Under the pieces are notes generated by a model. It searched no databases. It was given only the letters and a program-made list of their open reading frames with translations, and was not told the origin of the DNA. Source: DATGKR01 sp035294565 (lineage in GTDB: Bacteria > Actinomycetota > Acidimicrobiia > Acidimicrobiales > Palsa-688). Taken from it: a DNA stretch of 52,058 nucleotides. The DNA is taken from assembly GCA_035294565.1 (NCBI GenBank), contig DATGKR010000090.1, forward strand, positions 1 to 52,058, written 5' to 3'. Position numbers and translations under genes: made by a program. Positions 42,737-49,962 of the stretch are shown in pieces; position 1 is the stretch's first letter; every line of letters begins with the position of its first letter.

Positions 42737-44167
42737 CTAGATGTCGTAGTAGAGCATGAACTCCCACGGGTGGGGCCGAAGGCGGACCGGGTCGATCTCG
42801 TGCTCGCGCTTGTAGGCGATCCACGTCTCGATCAGGTCGTCGGTGAACACCCCGCCGGCTCGAAGGAAGTCGCTGTCCGCCTCCAGGGCGCGAAGTGACT
42901 CCTCGAGCGAGCCGGGGACGGTCGGCACCTGGGCCAGCTCCTCGGGTGGCAGGTCGTAGAGGTCCTTGTCGACCGGGTCGGGAGGCTCGATCTTCTTCTG
43001 GACGCCGTCGAGGCCGGCCATGAGGATGGCGGCGAAAGCGAGGTAGGGGTTGCAGGACGGGTCGGGACAACGGAACTCGACCCTCTTCGCCTTGGGGCTC
43101 TTCGAGTAGAGCGGGATGCGGCAGGCGGCCGAGCGGTTCCGCTGGCTGTAGACGAGGTTCACGGGGGCCTCGTAGCCGGGCACCAGGCGCTTGTAGCTGT
43201 TGGTCGTCGGAGCGGCGAAAGCGAGGATGGCCGGCGCGTGGGAGAGCAGCCCGCCGATGTACCACCGCCCTATGTCGGAAAGCCCGGCGTAGCCGAGCTC
43301 GTCGTAGAAGAGCGGCTCGCCGCCCTTCCAGAGCGACGAGTGCACGTGCATGCCCGAGCCGTTGTCGGCGAAGATCGGTTTGGGCATGAACGTGGCCGAC
43401 AGGCCGTGGGCGCGGGCGACGCTCTTCACCACGTACTTGTAGAGCATCAGCTTGTCGGCCATCACACCGAGGGTGTCGAACCTCATGTCGATCTCCGCCT
43501 GGCCGGCGGTGCCCACCTCGTGGTGCTGGATCTCGATCTCGATCCCGAGGCGTTCCATGGTGAGGATCATCTCCGAGCGGAGATCCTGGAAGTGGTCCAT
43601 CGGCGGGACCGGGAAGTAGCCCTCCTTGTGGCGCGGCTTGAAGCCGAGGTTCGGCCCCTCGTCGCGACCGGAGTTCCAGATGCCCTCTATGGAGTCGACG
43701 TAGTAGTAGCCCTCGTGGGCGTTCTGGTCGAAGCGGATGTCGTTGAACACGAAGAACTCCGCCTCGGGCCCGAAGTAGGCGGTGTCGGCGATACCCGTCG
43801 AGACCAGGTGGTCCTCGGCCTTCTTGGCCACATAGCGCGGGTCGCGCGAGTAGGACTCACCGGTGACGGGATCACGCACCCAACAGTTGATGTTGAGCGT
43901 CTTGTGCTGGCGGAACGGGTCGATCACCGCTGTGTTGGGGTCGGGGACCAGGAGCATGTCCGACTCTTGGATCTCCTGGAACCCCCGGATGGACGAACCG
44001 TCGAAGCCCGAGCCCTCCTCGAAGGTGTCCAGCGTCAGCTCGTGGGCGGGCATTGAGAAGTGCTGCATCAGGCCTGGCAGGTCGGAGAAGCGGAAGTCGA
44101 TGATCTCCACGCCCTCGGACTGCACGAGGCTGAGCACCTCTTCGGGAGTTCGTTTCACGGTTGCCAT
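42737..44167 (-). CDS. glnA: Glutamine synthetase type I (GSI-beta)
   Basis: A 476-residue GSI that makes glutamine from glutamate, ammonia and ATP. Signatures are FDGSSIRGFQEIQESDM, the ATP-binding KPIFADNGSGMHVHSS, the metal and glutamate sites in EFFVF and EVGTAGQAEIDMRFD, and NRSAACRIP. Y404 in KDLYDLPPEE is the adenylylation tyrosine, so activity can be turned off by a GlnE-type adenylyltransferase (not in the window). It lies 43 bp downstream of the GSII gene on the same strand and may be co-transcribed with it, or have its own promoter in that gap. A GGGGGTGAAG stretch precedes the ATG. Confidence 0.97.
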   Translation of the reverse strand: MATVKRTPEEVLSLVQSEGVEIIDFRFSDLPGLMQHFSMPAHELTLDTFEEGSGFDGSSIRGFQEIQESDMLLVPDPNTAVIDPFRQHKTLNINCWVRDPVTGESYSRDPRYVAKKAEDHLVSTGIADTAYFGPEAEFFVFNDIRFDQNAHEGYYYVDSIEGIWNSGRDEGPNLGFKPRHKEGYFPVPPMDHFQDLRSEMILTMERLGIEIEIQHHEVGTAGQAEIDMRFDTLGVMADKLMLYKYVVKSVARAHGLSATFMPKPIFADNGSGMHVHSSLWKGGEPLFYDELGYAGLSDIGRWYIGGLLSHAPAILAFAAPTTNSYKRLVPGYEAPVNLVYSQRNRSAACRIPLYSKSPKAKRVEFRCPDPSCNPYLAFAAILMAGLDGVQKKIEPPDPVDKDLYDLPPEELAQVPTVPGSLEESLRALEADSDFLRAGGVFTDDLIETWIAYKREHEIDPVRLRPHPWEFMLYYDI

Positions 44168-44210
44168 TCGGTCTTCACCCCCTGGGGTCGTTCAACGCTG
44201 ACGGCAAACC

Positions 44211-45215
44211 CTAGGCGAGGGCGCTGCAGCAGGTGTTCACGAGGAGCCGGGCCACCGTGTAGGGGTCCATGTTGGCGTTGGGCCGGCGGTCCTCTATGTA
44301 GCCCTTGCCTTCGACCGCTACCTGCCAGGGGATCCGCACAGACGCACCGCGGTCGGAGACCCCGTAGCTGAACTGGCTGTAGTGGGCCGTCTCGTGGCTG
44401 CCCGTGAGGCGCTCTTCGATCCCGTGGCCGTAGGCCGCGACGTGCTCCTCTGCGTTCTTCGCCAGCGCCTCGCATGCCTCGACGACGGCGTCGTAGGACT
44501 CGCGCATCGCCTTGGTGGAGAAGTTGGTGTGGCAGCCCGCCCCGTTCCAGTCACCCCGGACGGGCTTGGGGTCGAGCGTGACAGAGACACCCATGTCCTC
44601 GCCGAGACGGTGCAGCAGCCAGCGCGCCACCCACAGCTGGTCGGCGACCTCGACCGGCCCGAGCGGTCCGACCTGGAACTCCCACTGGCCCGGCATCACC
44701 TCGGCGTTGATGCCCGAAATCGACAGTCCCGCCGCCAAGCAGGCGTCGAGGTGTGCCTCTACGAGCGGGCGGCCGTAGATGTCGTCGGCGCCGACCCCGC
44801 AGTAGTAGGGCCCCTGAGGCGCGGGGTAGCCATTGTGCTCGGGGAAACCGAGGGGTCGGCTGCCCTTGAAAAGGGTGTACTCCTGCTCCATGCCGAATAG
44901 GGGCTCCTGGTCGGCGAACTTGGCGGCCACGTCGACCAGGTGGGTCCGGGTGTTCGTCGGGTGGGGTGTCATGTCGGTGAGGAGCACCTCGCAGAGGACC
45001 AGCAGGTGCGACCCGCCCCTGATCGGGTCCGGGCAGGAGAAGACCGGCCTGAGGACGCAGTCCGAGGCCTTGCCGGGGGCCTGGTTGGTGCTCGATCCGT
45101 CGAAGCCCCAGATGGGCAGGTCGGTCGTGGGGTGCGCCAGGATCTTCGTCTTGGAGCGCAGGAGCGGGGTCGGCTCGGTGCCGTCGATCCAGATGTACTC
45201 GGCCTTGATGGTCAT
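44211..45215 (-). CDS. glnII: Glutamine synthetase type II
   Basis: A 334-residue GSII of the eukaryote-like class, same reaction as GSI but not controlled by adenylylation. Motifs are KAEYIWIDGTEPTPLLRSKT, PIWGFDGSSTNQAPG, EQEYTLF, the ATP site PVRGDWNGAGCHTNFSTKAM and the ending GYIEDRRPNANMDPYTVARL. ATG 45215 is chosen: AAGGAG lies six bases upstream and it gives the family N-terminus, although the frame is open far upstream through the divergent synthetase gene. GSII is found in a few actinobacteria and rhizobia and is usually induced when nitrogen is short. It is divergent from the GlnA2-like/GlnR operon, sharing a 138-bp control region. Confidence 0.97.
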   Translation of the reverse strand: MTIKAEYIWIDGTEPTPLLRSKTKILAHPTTDLPIWGFDGSSTNQAPGKASDCVLRPVFSCPDPIRGGSHLLVLCEVLLTDMTPHPTNTRTHLVDVAAKFADQEPLFGMEQEYTLFKGSRPLGFPEHNGYPAPQGPYYCGVGADDIYGRPLVEAHLDACLAAGLSISGINAEVMPGQWEFQVGPLGPVEVADQLWVARWLLHRLGEDMGVSVTLDPKPVRGDWNGAGCHTNFSTKAMRESYDAVVEACEALAKNAEEHVAAYGHGIEERLTGSHETAHYSQFSYGVSDRGASVRIPWQVAVEGKGYIEDRRPNANMDPYTVARLLVNTCCSALA

Positions 45216-45286
45216 GCTGCGCTCCTTGGCGGGGGGGATCTGCCGGGACATTGTGGCACGGACGCCGGCCCCACCTCCCCCCGCTG

Positions 45287-45304
45287 TGTGAACAGTCTGT
45301 GAAC
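45287..45304. promoter_or_regulatory. 11-bp-spaced direct repeat (GlnR/PhoP-type box candidate)
   Basis: TGTGAAC occurs at 45287-45293 and again at 45298-45304, one helical turn apart in the same direction. Read on the reverse strand it is GTTCACA twice, close to the GTTCACC direct repeats bound by actinobacterial PhoP and to the GTnAC/GAAAC boxes of GlnR. It lies between the divergent GSII and GlnA2-like/GlnR genes, about 50-67 bp before the latter start, a usual activator position. Confidence 0.55.
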
Positions 45305-45340
45305 CCGCCCACGAGGGGCCGGGGCGGCCTGCGACGGCCC

Positions 45341-45354
45341 TAACCTTGTCGGCG
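45341..45354 (+). promoter_or_regulatory. Candidate -10 for GlnA2-like/GlnR operon
   Basis: TAACCT (45341-45346) ends seven bases before GTG 45354, as expected for a leaderless mRNA. No recognisable -35 sequence exists at the right distance, which suits an activator-dependent promoter using the upstream direct repeat. Confidence 0.4.
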
Positions 45355-46691
45355 TGGAACGCCAGCAGGACTACGTGCTGCGCACCGTCGAGGAGCGGGG
45401 CGTGCGGTTCGTGCAACTGTGGTTCACCGACGTGCTCGGCACACCCAAGTCCTTCCAGATAACCCCGGCCGAGTTGGAGAACGCCCTGGAGGAGGGAATG
45501 ACCTTCGACGGGTCGACGATCGACGGGTTCAGCCGTGTGCAGGAGAGCGACGTGCTGGCCATGCCCGACGCCAAGACGTTCCAGCTCCTGCCCTACCTCG
45601 CCGACGGCTCCCCGGTGGCCCGGGTGGTATGTGACGTTGTCAACCTGGACGGTTCTCCGTTCGAGGGCGACCCGCGCCACGTCCTTCGACGCGCGCTGGA
45701 ACGAGCCCGGTCGCTCGGTTTCTCCTTCTTCACCGCCCCCGAGCTCGAGTACTTCTACTTCGCCCCGCCAGGCGGGCCCGACGAGCCGCCGGTCCCCCTC
45801 GACCAGGGCTCCTACTTCGACCTGACCACCAACGACCTGGCCGCCGAGCTGCGGCGCGACACCGTCCTCACCCTGGAGGACATGGGCATACCTGTCGAGT
45901 ACAGCCAGCACGAGGACGCCCCCAGCCAGCACGAGATCGACCTGCGCTACACCGACGCGATGACCATGGCCGACACGGTGATGACCGTGAGGATGGTGGT
46001 GAAGGAGATCGCCGCCAGGCGCAACGTGCTGGCCACGTTCATGCCGAAGCCTCTGCCGGGCGTCCAGGGCTCGGGGATGCACACGCACATGTCCCTCTTC
46101 GACGGCGACACCAACGCCTTTTACGACGACGGCGACGAGTACAACCTGTCCCCCGTCGCCCGCCGCTTCATCGCCGGCGTGCTCGCGCACGCCCGCGAGA
46201 TGACGGCGGTGACCAACCAGTGGGTCAACTCCTACAAGCGCCTCATAATCGGGTACGAGGCCCCGGTGTACATATCGTGGGCCCGGAACAACCGTTCCGC
46301 CCTCGTGCGGGTCCCGCCCACCAAGAAGGGCAAGCGCGACTCGACGCGCATCGAGTACCGCGCCCCCGATCCCGCCGCCAACCCCTACCTGGCGTTCGCC
46401 GTCGTCCTGGCAGCGGGCTTGACGGGTATCGAGAAGGCCTACGAACTGCCGACGGAGGCCGCCGCCAACCTCTACGAGCTCTCCCCCGCCGAGCGCCTGG
46501 CGGAGGGCATCGAGGCGCTGCCCGGGTCGCTTTCGGAGGCGGTGGACGCGATGGAACATTCGGAGCTGATGGCCGAGGCTCTAGGCGAGCACGTCTTCGA
46601 GTGGTTCATCCGCAACAAGCGGGCGGAGTGGGCCGACTACAAGGCCCAGGTCACCTCGTTCGAATGGCGGCGCTACCTGACCTCGCTGTAG
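45354..46691 (+). CDS. GlnA2-like glutamine synthetase-family enzyme (GSI-alpha type)
   Basis: A 445-residue GSI-family protein, about 30 residues shorter than the GSI-beta at 42.7-44.2 kb. It keeps the ATP and metal motifs (EGMTFDGSTIDGFSRVQESD, KPLPGVQGSGMHTHMSLFDG, NRSALVRVP, RIEYRAPDPAANPYLAFAVV). The adenylylation loop differs (AANLYELSPAERLAEGI instead of DLPPEE), so covalent control is unlikely. The ending FEWFIRNKRAEWADYKAQVT fits the actinobacterial GlnA2 group. Members may make glutamine or gamma-glutamyl polyamines, and that cannot be settled by eye. Its stop shares a base with the start of the GlnR-like regulator (TAGTG), so the enzyme and regulator genes are coupled. Confidence 0.93.
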   Translation: MERQQDYVLRTVEERGVRFVQLWFTDVLGTPKSFQITPAELENALEEGMTFDGSTIDGFSRVQESDVLAMPDAKTFQLLPYLADGSPVARVVCDVVNLDGSPFEGDPRHVLRRALERARSLGFSFFTAPELEYFYFAPPGGPDEPPVPLDQGSYFDLTTNDLAAELRRDTVLTLEDMGIPVEYSQHEDAPSQHEIDLRYTDAMTMADTVMTVRMVVKEIAARRNVLATFMPKPLPGVQGSGMHTHMSLFDGDTNAFYDDGDEYNLSPVARRFIAGVLAHAREMTAVTNQWVNSYKRLIIGYEAPVYISWARNNRSALVRVPPTKKGKRDSTRIEYRAPDPAANPYLAFAVVLAAGLTGIEKAYELPTEAAANLYELSPAERLAEGIEALPGSLSEAVDAMEHSELMAEALGEHVFEWFIRNKRAEWADYKAQVTSFEWRRYLTSL

Positions 46692-47371
46692 TGGAGCCGC
46701 TGCTGGTCTTCCCCGACCCCGTGCCGCCGCCGGTCGCCCAGGCGCTCGACCTGGCCGGCTACCCCTGGAAGGCGGCCGGCTCCCCGCAGGCGGCCGAGGG
46801 CGTCGAACCCGAGGACGGGTGGCCCGGGGCGCTGGTGTGCGCCGACGCCGAGCCGGAGGCGGCGTTCGCCATGTGCCGGGCGCTGCGCAAGCGGGAACTG
46901 CCGCTCTCGCCCCTGCTGCTGCTCGTGCGAACCGACCAGCTCGGCGAGCTGGAGCTTCGCGAGGACCTCTTCGACGACTTCTGCGTCCTGCCCCCGCGGG
47001 GAGGAGAGCTCGAGTGCCGGCTCGCCCATCTCTTCTGGAAGACGGGCCGTGGAACCCGGCCCGACCTCGTCGAGTACGGGCCTTTGGTCCTCAACCTCGA
47101 GACCTACCAGGCGGCACTGTCGGGGCGGCCGCTCGACCTCACCTACATGGAGTACGAGCTGCTCAAGTTCCTGGCCACCCATCCGGGCAGGGTGCACAGC
47201 CGGGAGACCCTGCTGTCGCGGGTGTGGGGCTACGAGTACTACGGCGGGGCGCGCACCGTCGACGTCCACGTCCGCCGGCTCCGGGCCAAGCTCGGCGAGG
47301 AGCACGCCAGCCTCATCTCCACCGTGCGCAGCGTCGGCTACCGCTTCGGCCAGGCTCGCTGGACGGGCTGA
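46691..47371 (+). CDS. glnR: GlnR-like OmpR-family nitrogen regulator with atypical receiver
   Basis: A 226-residue response-regulator-like protein. The C-terminal 100 residues are an OmpR winged helix very close in pattern to GlnR (NLETYQAALSGRPLDLTYME, YELLKFLATHPGRVHSRETL, RVWGYEYYGGARTVDVHVRR, SVGYRF). The N-terminal receiver is degraded: where GlnR has the conserved Asp in VVLVDAR, an ungapped comparison puts C50 (GALVCADAEPEAA). No sensor kinase is adjacent. GlnR proteins dimerise without phosphorylation and switch nitrogen genes on or off. Position directly behind the GlnA2-like gene and beside two more glutamine synthetases supports this role. GTG 46691 overlaps the preceding stop. 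Confidence 0.83.
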   Translation: MEPLLVFPDPVPPPVAQALDLAGYPWKAAGSPQAAEGVEPEDGWPGALVCADAEPEAAFAMCRALRKRELPLSPLLLLVRTDQLGELELREDLFDDFCVLPPRGGELECRLAHLFWKTGRGTRPDLVEYGPLVLNLETYQAALSGRPLDLTYMEYELLKFLATHPGRVHSRETLLSRVWGYEYYGGARTVDVHVRRLRAKLGEEHASLISTVRSVGYRFGQARWTG

Positions 47372-47417
47372 CGGAATCGTGACGGCCGGAGCGGTCCGAC
47401 CGTTCGTCCAGTCATGA

Positions 47418-47445
47418 TGGTATCTGATCTGATACCACTGTGGTA
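47418..47445. promoter_or_regulatory. Compound palindromic operator before XRE gene
   Basis: TGGTATCTGATCTGATACCA (47418-47437) is an inverted repeat matching at 18 of 20 positions. TACCAC-T-GTGGTA (47433-47445) is a perfect palindrome sharing its middle half-site. Three TGGTA half-sites in alternating direction result. A -10-like TAGGGT (47444-47449) overlaps the last half-site and ends eight bases before ATG 47458, so the bound protein would block transcription. The obvious ligand is the XRE protein encoded next. Confidence 0.7.
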
Positions 47446-47457
47446 GGGTTTGCTGGA

Positions 47458-47787
47458 ATGGATGCTGCCGGCACGCTCCGTCGGGTCCGACTCAGCGCCG
47501 GGCTGTCTCTCCGGGCCCTCGCCGAGCGCGCCAACACTTCACATGCGACTCTGGCCGCCTACGAGGCGGGGCGAGCGATCCCACGCGTCGACACCCTCGA
47601 CCGGATCCTCCGAGCCGCGGGCTACGCGTCGGACATCACCACGTCGGGTCGACCCGATGCGACCGACGAGGAGCGCGACGCCAAAGGTCGAGAGTTCCTG
47701 CAGGTCCTGGATCTTGCCGCTCATTTCCCCGCCCGCCACGATCGCGTGCTCAGTTTCCCGCCGTTCCCGACCGGTGCTCGCCCATGA
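47458..47787 (+). CDS. XRE-family helix-turn-helix protein (probable antitoxin)
   Basis: A 109-residue protein. Residues 4-60 are a Cro/CI-type HTH (GTLRRVRLSAGLSLRALAER, ANTSHATLAAYEAGRAIPRV, DTLDRILRAAGY). The C-terminal tail (RDAKGREFLQVLDLAAHFPA, RHDRVLSFPPFP) is short and could wrap a partner. The ATG overlap of the next gene with its stop (ATGA) and the operator just upstream indicate an autoregulated two-gene module, which fits a type II or NTase-type toxin-antitoxin pair. ATG 47458 follows the operator and -10; no in-frame upstream start makes sense because it would cross the operator. Confidence 0.8.
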   Translation: MDAAGTLRRVRLSAGLSLRALAERANTSHATLAAYEAGRAIPRVDTLDRILRAAGYASDITTSGRPDATDEERDAKGREFLQVLDLAAHFPARHDRVLSFPPFPTGARP

Positions 47788-48332
47788 GCCTCGACCCGAC
47801 GGGCCTTCCGTACAAGATGATGGCCATCCACGAGAGCCTGGCTGCCGCCCGGATCAGCCACGCCTTCGGTGGCGCGCTCGCCTTGGCCTGGTGCACACAA
47901 CATGCGCGGGCCACGATCGACCTCGACGTCAACGTGTTCGTCAGTCCCGAGCGCACGCCCTCGGTCCTCGCCGCCCTTCCGCCCGAGATCGTCGCGACGG
48001 ACGATGATCGCGCCCTGCTCGAACGGGAGGGGCAGGCGCGGCTGTGGTGGGAGGACACCCCAGTCGACCTCTTCCTCGACACGACCGAGTTCCACGAACA
48101 GGTCGCAACCCGGGTCCACTTGGAGCCCTTCGCCGGCGAACAGCTGCCCTTCCTCGCCTGTAACGACCTCGCCGTCTTCAAGGCGTTCTTCAACCGCACC
48201 AGGGACTGGGCCGACCTCGAAGCCATGGTGGCGGCCGGGTCGCTCGACGTTTCCGCCGTGGCCGGAGTGCTCGCGGGCTTCCTGGGAGCCGACGACGAAC
48301 GCATCGAGCACCTGCTGTCGCTCGGTCGATGA
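47784..48332 (+). CDS. Nucleotidyltransferase-superfamily protein (probable toxin of XRE pair)
   Basis: A 182-residue protein with the NTase pattern: ISHAFGGALALAWCTQHARAT gives the GG motif (29-30) and TIDLDVNVFV the metal-binding D46 and D48. Later segments include EDTPVDLFLDTTEFHEQV, with a third acidic position, and LAVFKAFFNRTRDWADLEAM, a lysine/arginine-rich helix common in AbiEii/MenT-like proteins. Some such enzymes modify tRNA or other substrates and act as toxins. Cognate regulators of the AbiE type are larger, so this XRE-partnered form may be a separate group (inference). ATGA coupling to the XRE gene sets the start. The 151 bp after its stop hold no other gene. Confidence 0.72.
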   Translation: MSLDPTGLPYKMMAIHESLAAARISHAFGGALALAWCTQHARATIDLDVNVFVSPERTPSVLAALPPEIVATDDDRALLEREGQARLWWEDTPVDLFLDTTEFHEQVATRVHLEPFAGEQLPFLACNDLAVFKAFFNRTRDWADLEAMVAAGSLDVSAVAGVLAGFLGADDERIEHLLSLGR

Positions 48333-48449
48333 TCGCGCCCCGGCCCTGGCCGGCGATTACGACCGGCCCGCAGGAGTTGTCCGGCTGCCGATCCTGGGCC
48401 TCCTCGGCGATGCCGATCGGCCGGGCCCGCTCGAGTCCACCAAGACCGG

Positions 48450-48477
48450 TCGAGACTGCGCGATACCTGCGTAAGAT
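48450..48477 (+). promoter_or_regulatory. Candidate promoter of the amidohydrolase gene
   Basis: TCGAGA (48450-48455, 4 of 6 to TTGACA) and TAAGAT (48472-48477) are 16 bp apart. TAAGAT ends six bases before ATG 48484, consistent with a leaderless mRNA; no Shine-Dalgarno is visible. Confidence 0.35.
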
Positions 48478-48483
48478 CGCCCG

Positions 48484-49950
48484 ATGGCCACGACGGTCCT
48501 GCGGGGCGGGCGGGTCGTCGACCCGGGGAGCGGCACCGACCGGGTGACCGACCTGCTCATCGACGGCGACCGGGTCGCCGCCGTCGGCGACGGCCTCGAA
48601 GGCGATCGGACGCTGGACGTGTCGGGCCTGGTCGTCGGCCCGGGGTTCGTCGACCTCCACAGCCACGTCCACGGCGTCGCCGGCCAGAGGCTCCAAGCGC
48701 TGGACGGGGTGACCACCTCCCTCGAGCTGGAGGCGGGTCTGATGCCCGTCGCCGACGCCTACCGCCGGTGCGCGGAGGAGGGCAGACCTCTCCACTACGG
48801 CTTCTCGGCCTCGTGGGCGCAGGCCCGCGGCCAGGTCCTGGCGGGGGTGCATCCCGAAGCCGACATCGGCGGTGCCTTCTCCCTGCTGGCAGACGAGCGC
48901 TGGACGCGCTCGTCGAGCCGCGAGCAGCTCGACGTCTGGATCGGGCTCCTGCGCTCGGAGCTGGAGGAGGGAGCCCTGGGGGTGGGGGTGCTCGTCGGCT
49001 ACGCGCCGCGAACGGACCCCGGCGAGTACCTGGCAGTCGCCAGGCTGGCGGCGGAGGCAGGCGTGCCGACCTGGACCCACGTGCGCGAGCTGGTCGAGAA
49101 CGACCCGGCCACCCCGGTGGACGGCTCGGAGGAGGTCGTCGCCGCCGCGGGCGAGACCGGCGCCCACATGCACCACTGCCACGTGAACTCGACTTCCCGG
49201 CGCCACATCGACCGGGTCCTGGCCACGATCGAACGGGCCCGGGCCGAGGGCTCCCCGGTGACGGTCGAGGCCTACCCCTACGGAGCGGGGTCGACGGCGG
49301 TCGGGGCCTGGTTCCTCGCCCCTGAGCGCCTGGCGGCGACCGCCCAGCGGCCCGATCAGATCGTGCTGCTGCCCTCCGGGGAGCGCATCGCCGACGAGGA
49401 GCACCTGCGGGCTGTGCGGGCGAGCGCGCCGGCGACGACGTGCATAGTCGAGTTCCTCGACGAGTCCGACCCGGCCGACCTCGCCCTGCTGCGCCGCTCG
49501 CTGACCTTTCCCGACAGCATCGTCGCCAGCGACGCCATGCCCGTGCTGTGGGCCGACGGGCGCGCCGATACCCACGAGTGGCCCCTCCCGCCTGGGGGCA
49601 GCACCCACCCCCGGACCGCCGGGACGTTCTCCAAGGCGATCAGGACCCTCGTCGTCGAGTCCGGCGAATGGTCCTGGCTCGAGGCGTTCCGCCGGTGTTC
49701 GTGGCTCCCCGCGCGCGTCCTCGACTTCGTCCCTGGCGCCCGGGGCAAAGGCCACCTCGGCCCAGGGGCTGACGCCGACGTCGTGGTGCTGGATCCGAGC
49801 TGTGTCAGCGACGCGGCGACCTATCTGGAGCCGACACGGCCGTCGGTGGGCGTGCGCCATCTCTTCGTCGCCGGCGAGGCGGTGGTGCGCGACGGGGATC
49901 TGGTCCCCGAGGCCATGCCCGGCCGGCCGCTGCGAGCCTCGCCGCCCTGA
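48484..49950 (+). CDS. D-aminoacylase-like amidohydrolase
   Basis: A 488-residue metal-dependent hydrolase of the amidohydrolase superfamily, N-acyl-D-amino-acid deacylase branch. The beta-sandwich opening is VLRGGRVVDPGSGTDRVTDL. The metal site is GFVDLHSHVHG, with H59 and H61 as the likely HxH pair. Later motifs are THVRELVEN, GAHMHHCHVNSTS and SDAMPVL, which has the conserved aspartate. It should cleave an N-acyl group from a D-amino acid or hydrolyse a related cyclic amide or imide. A partial mismatch is that the first part lacks the cysteine often found in D-aminoacylases. It is tail-to-tail with the M20 peptidase gene, with only 12 bp between stops, suggesting related scavenging roles. 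Confidence 0.82.
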   Translation: MATTVLRGGRVVDPGSGTDRVTDLLIDGDRVAAVGDGLEGDRTLDVSGLVVGPGFVDLHSHVHGVAGQRLQALDGVTTSLELEAGLMPVADAYRRCAEEGRPLHYGFSASWAQARGQVLAGVHPEADIGGAFSLLADERWTRSSSREQLDVWIGLLRSELEEGALGVGVLVGYAPRTDPGEYLAVARLAAEAGVPTWTHVRELVENDPATPVDGSEEVVAAAGETGAHMHHCHVNSTSRRHIDRVLATIERARAEGSPVTVEAYPYGAGSTAVGAWFLAPERLAATAQRPDQIVLLPSGERIADEEHLRAVRASAPATTCIVEFLDESDPADLALLRRSLTFPDSIVASDAMPVLWADGRADTHEWPLPPGGSTHPRTAGTFSKAIRTLVVESGEWSWLEAFRRCSWLPARVLDFVPGARGKGHLGPGADADVVVLDPSCVSDAATYLEPTRPSVGVRHLFVAGEAVVRDGDLVPEAMPGRPLRASPP

Positions 49951-49962
49951 TCCCCGGGGGAG

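Noticed and set aside
45216..46559. In-frame extension of the GSII gene upstream across the divergent synthetase gene
   Set aside because: The family N-terminus and a good AAGGAG site are at ATG 45215. The extension is antisense to a real glutamine synthetase and carries no domain.
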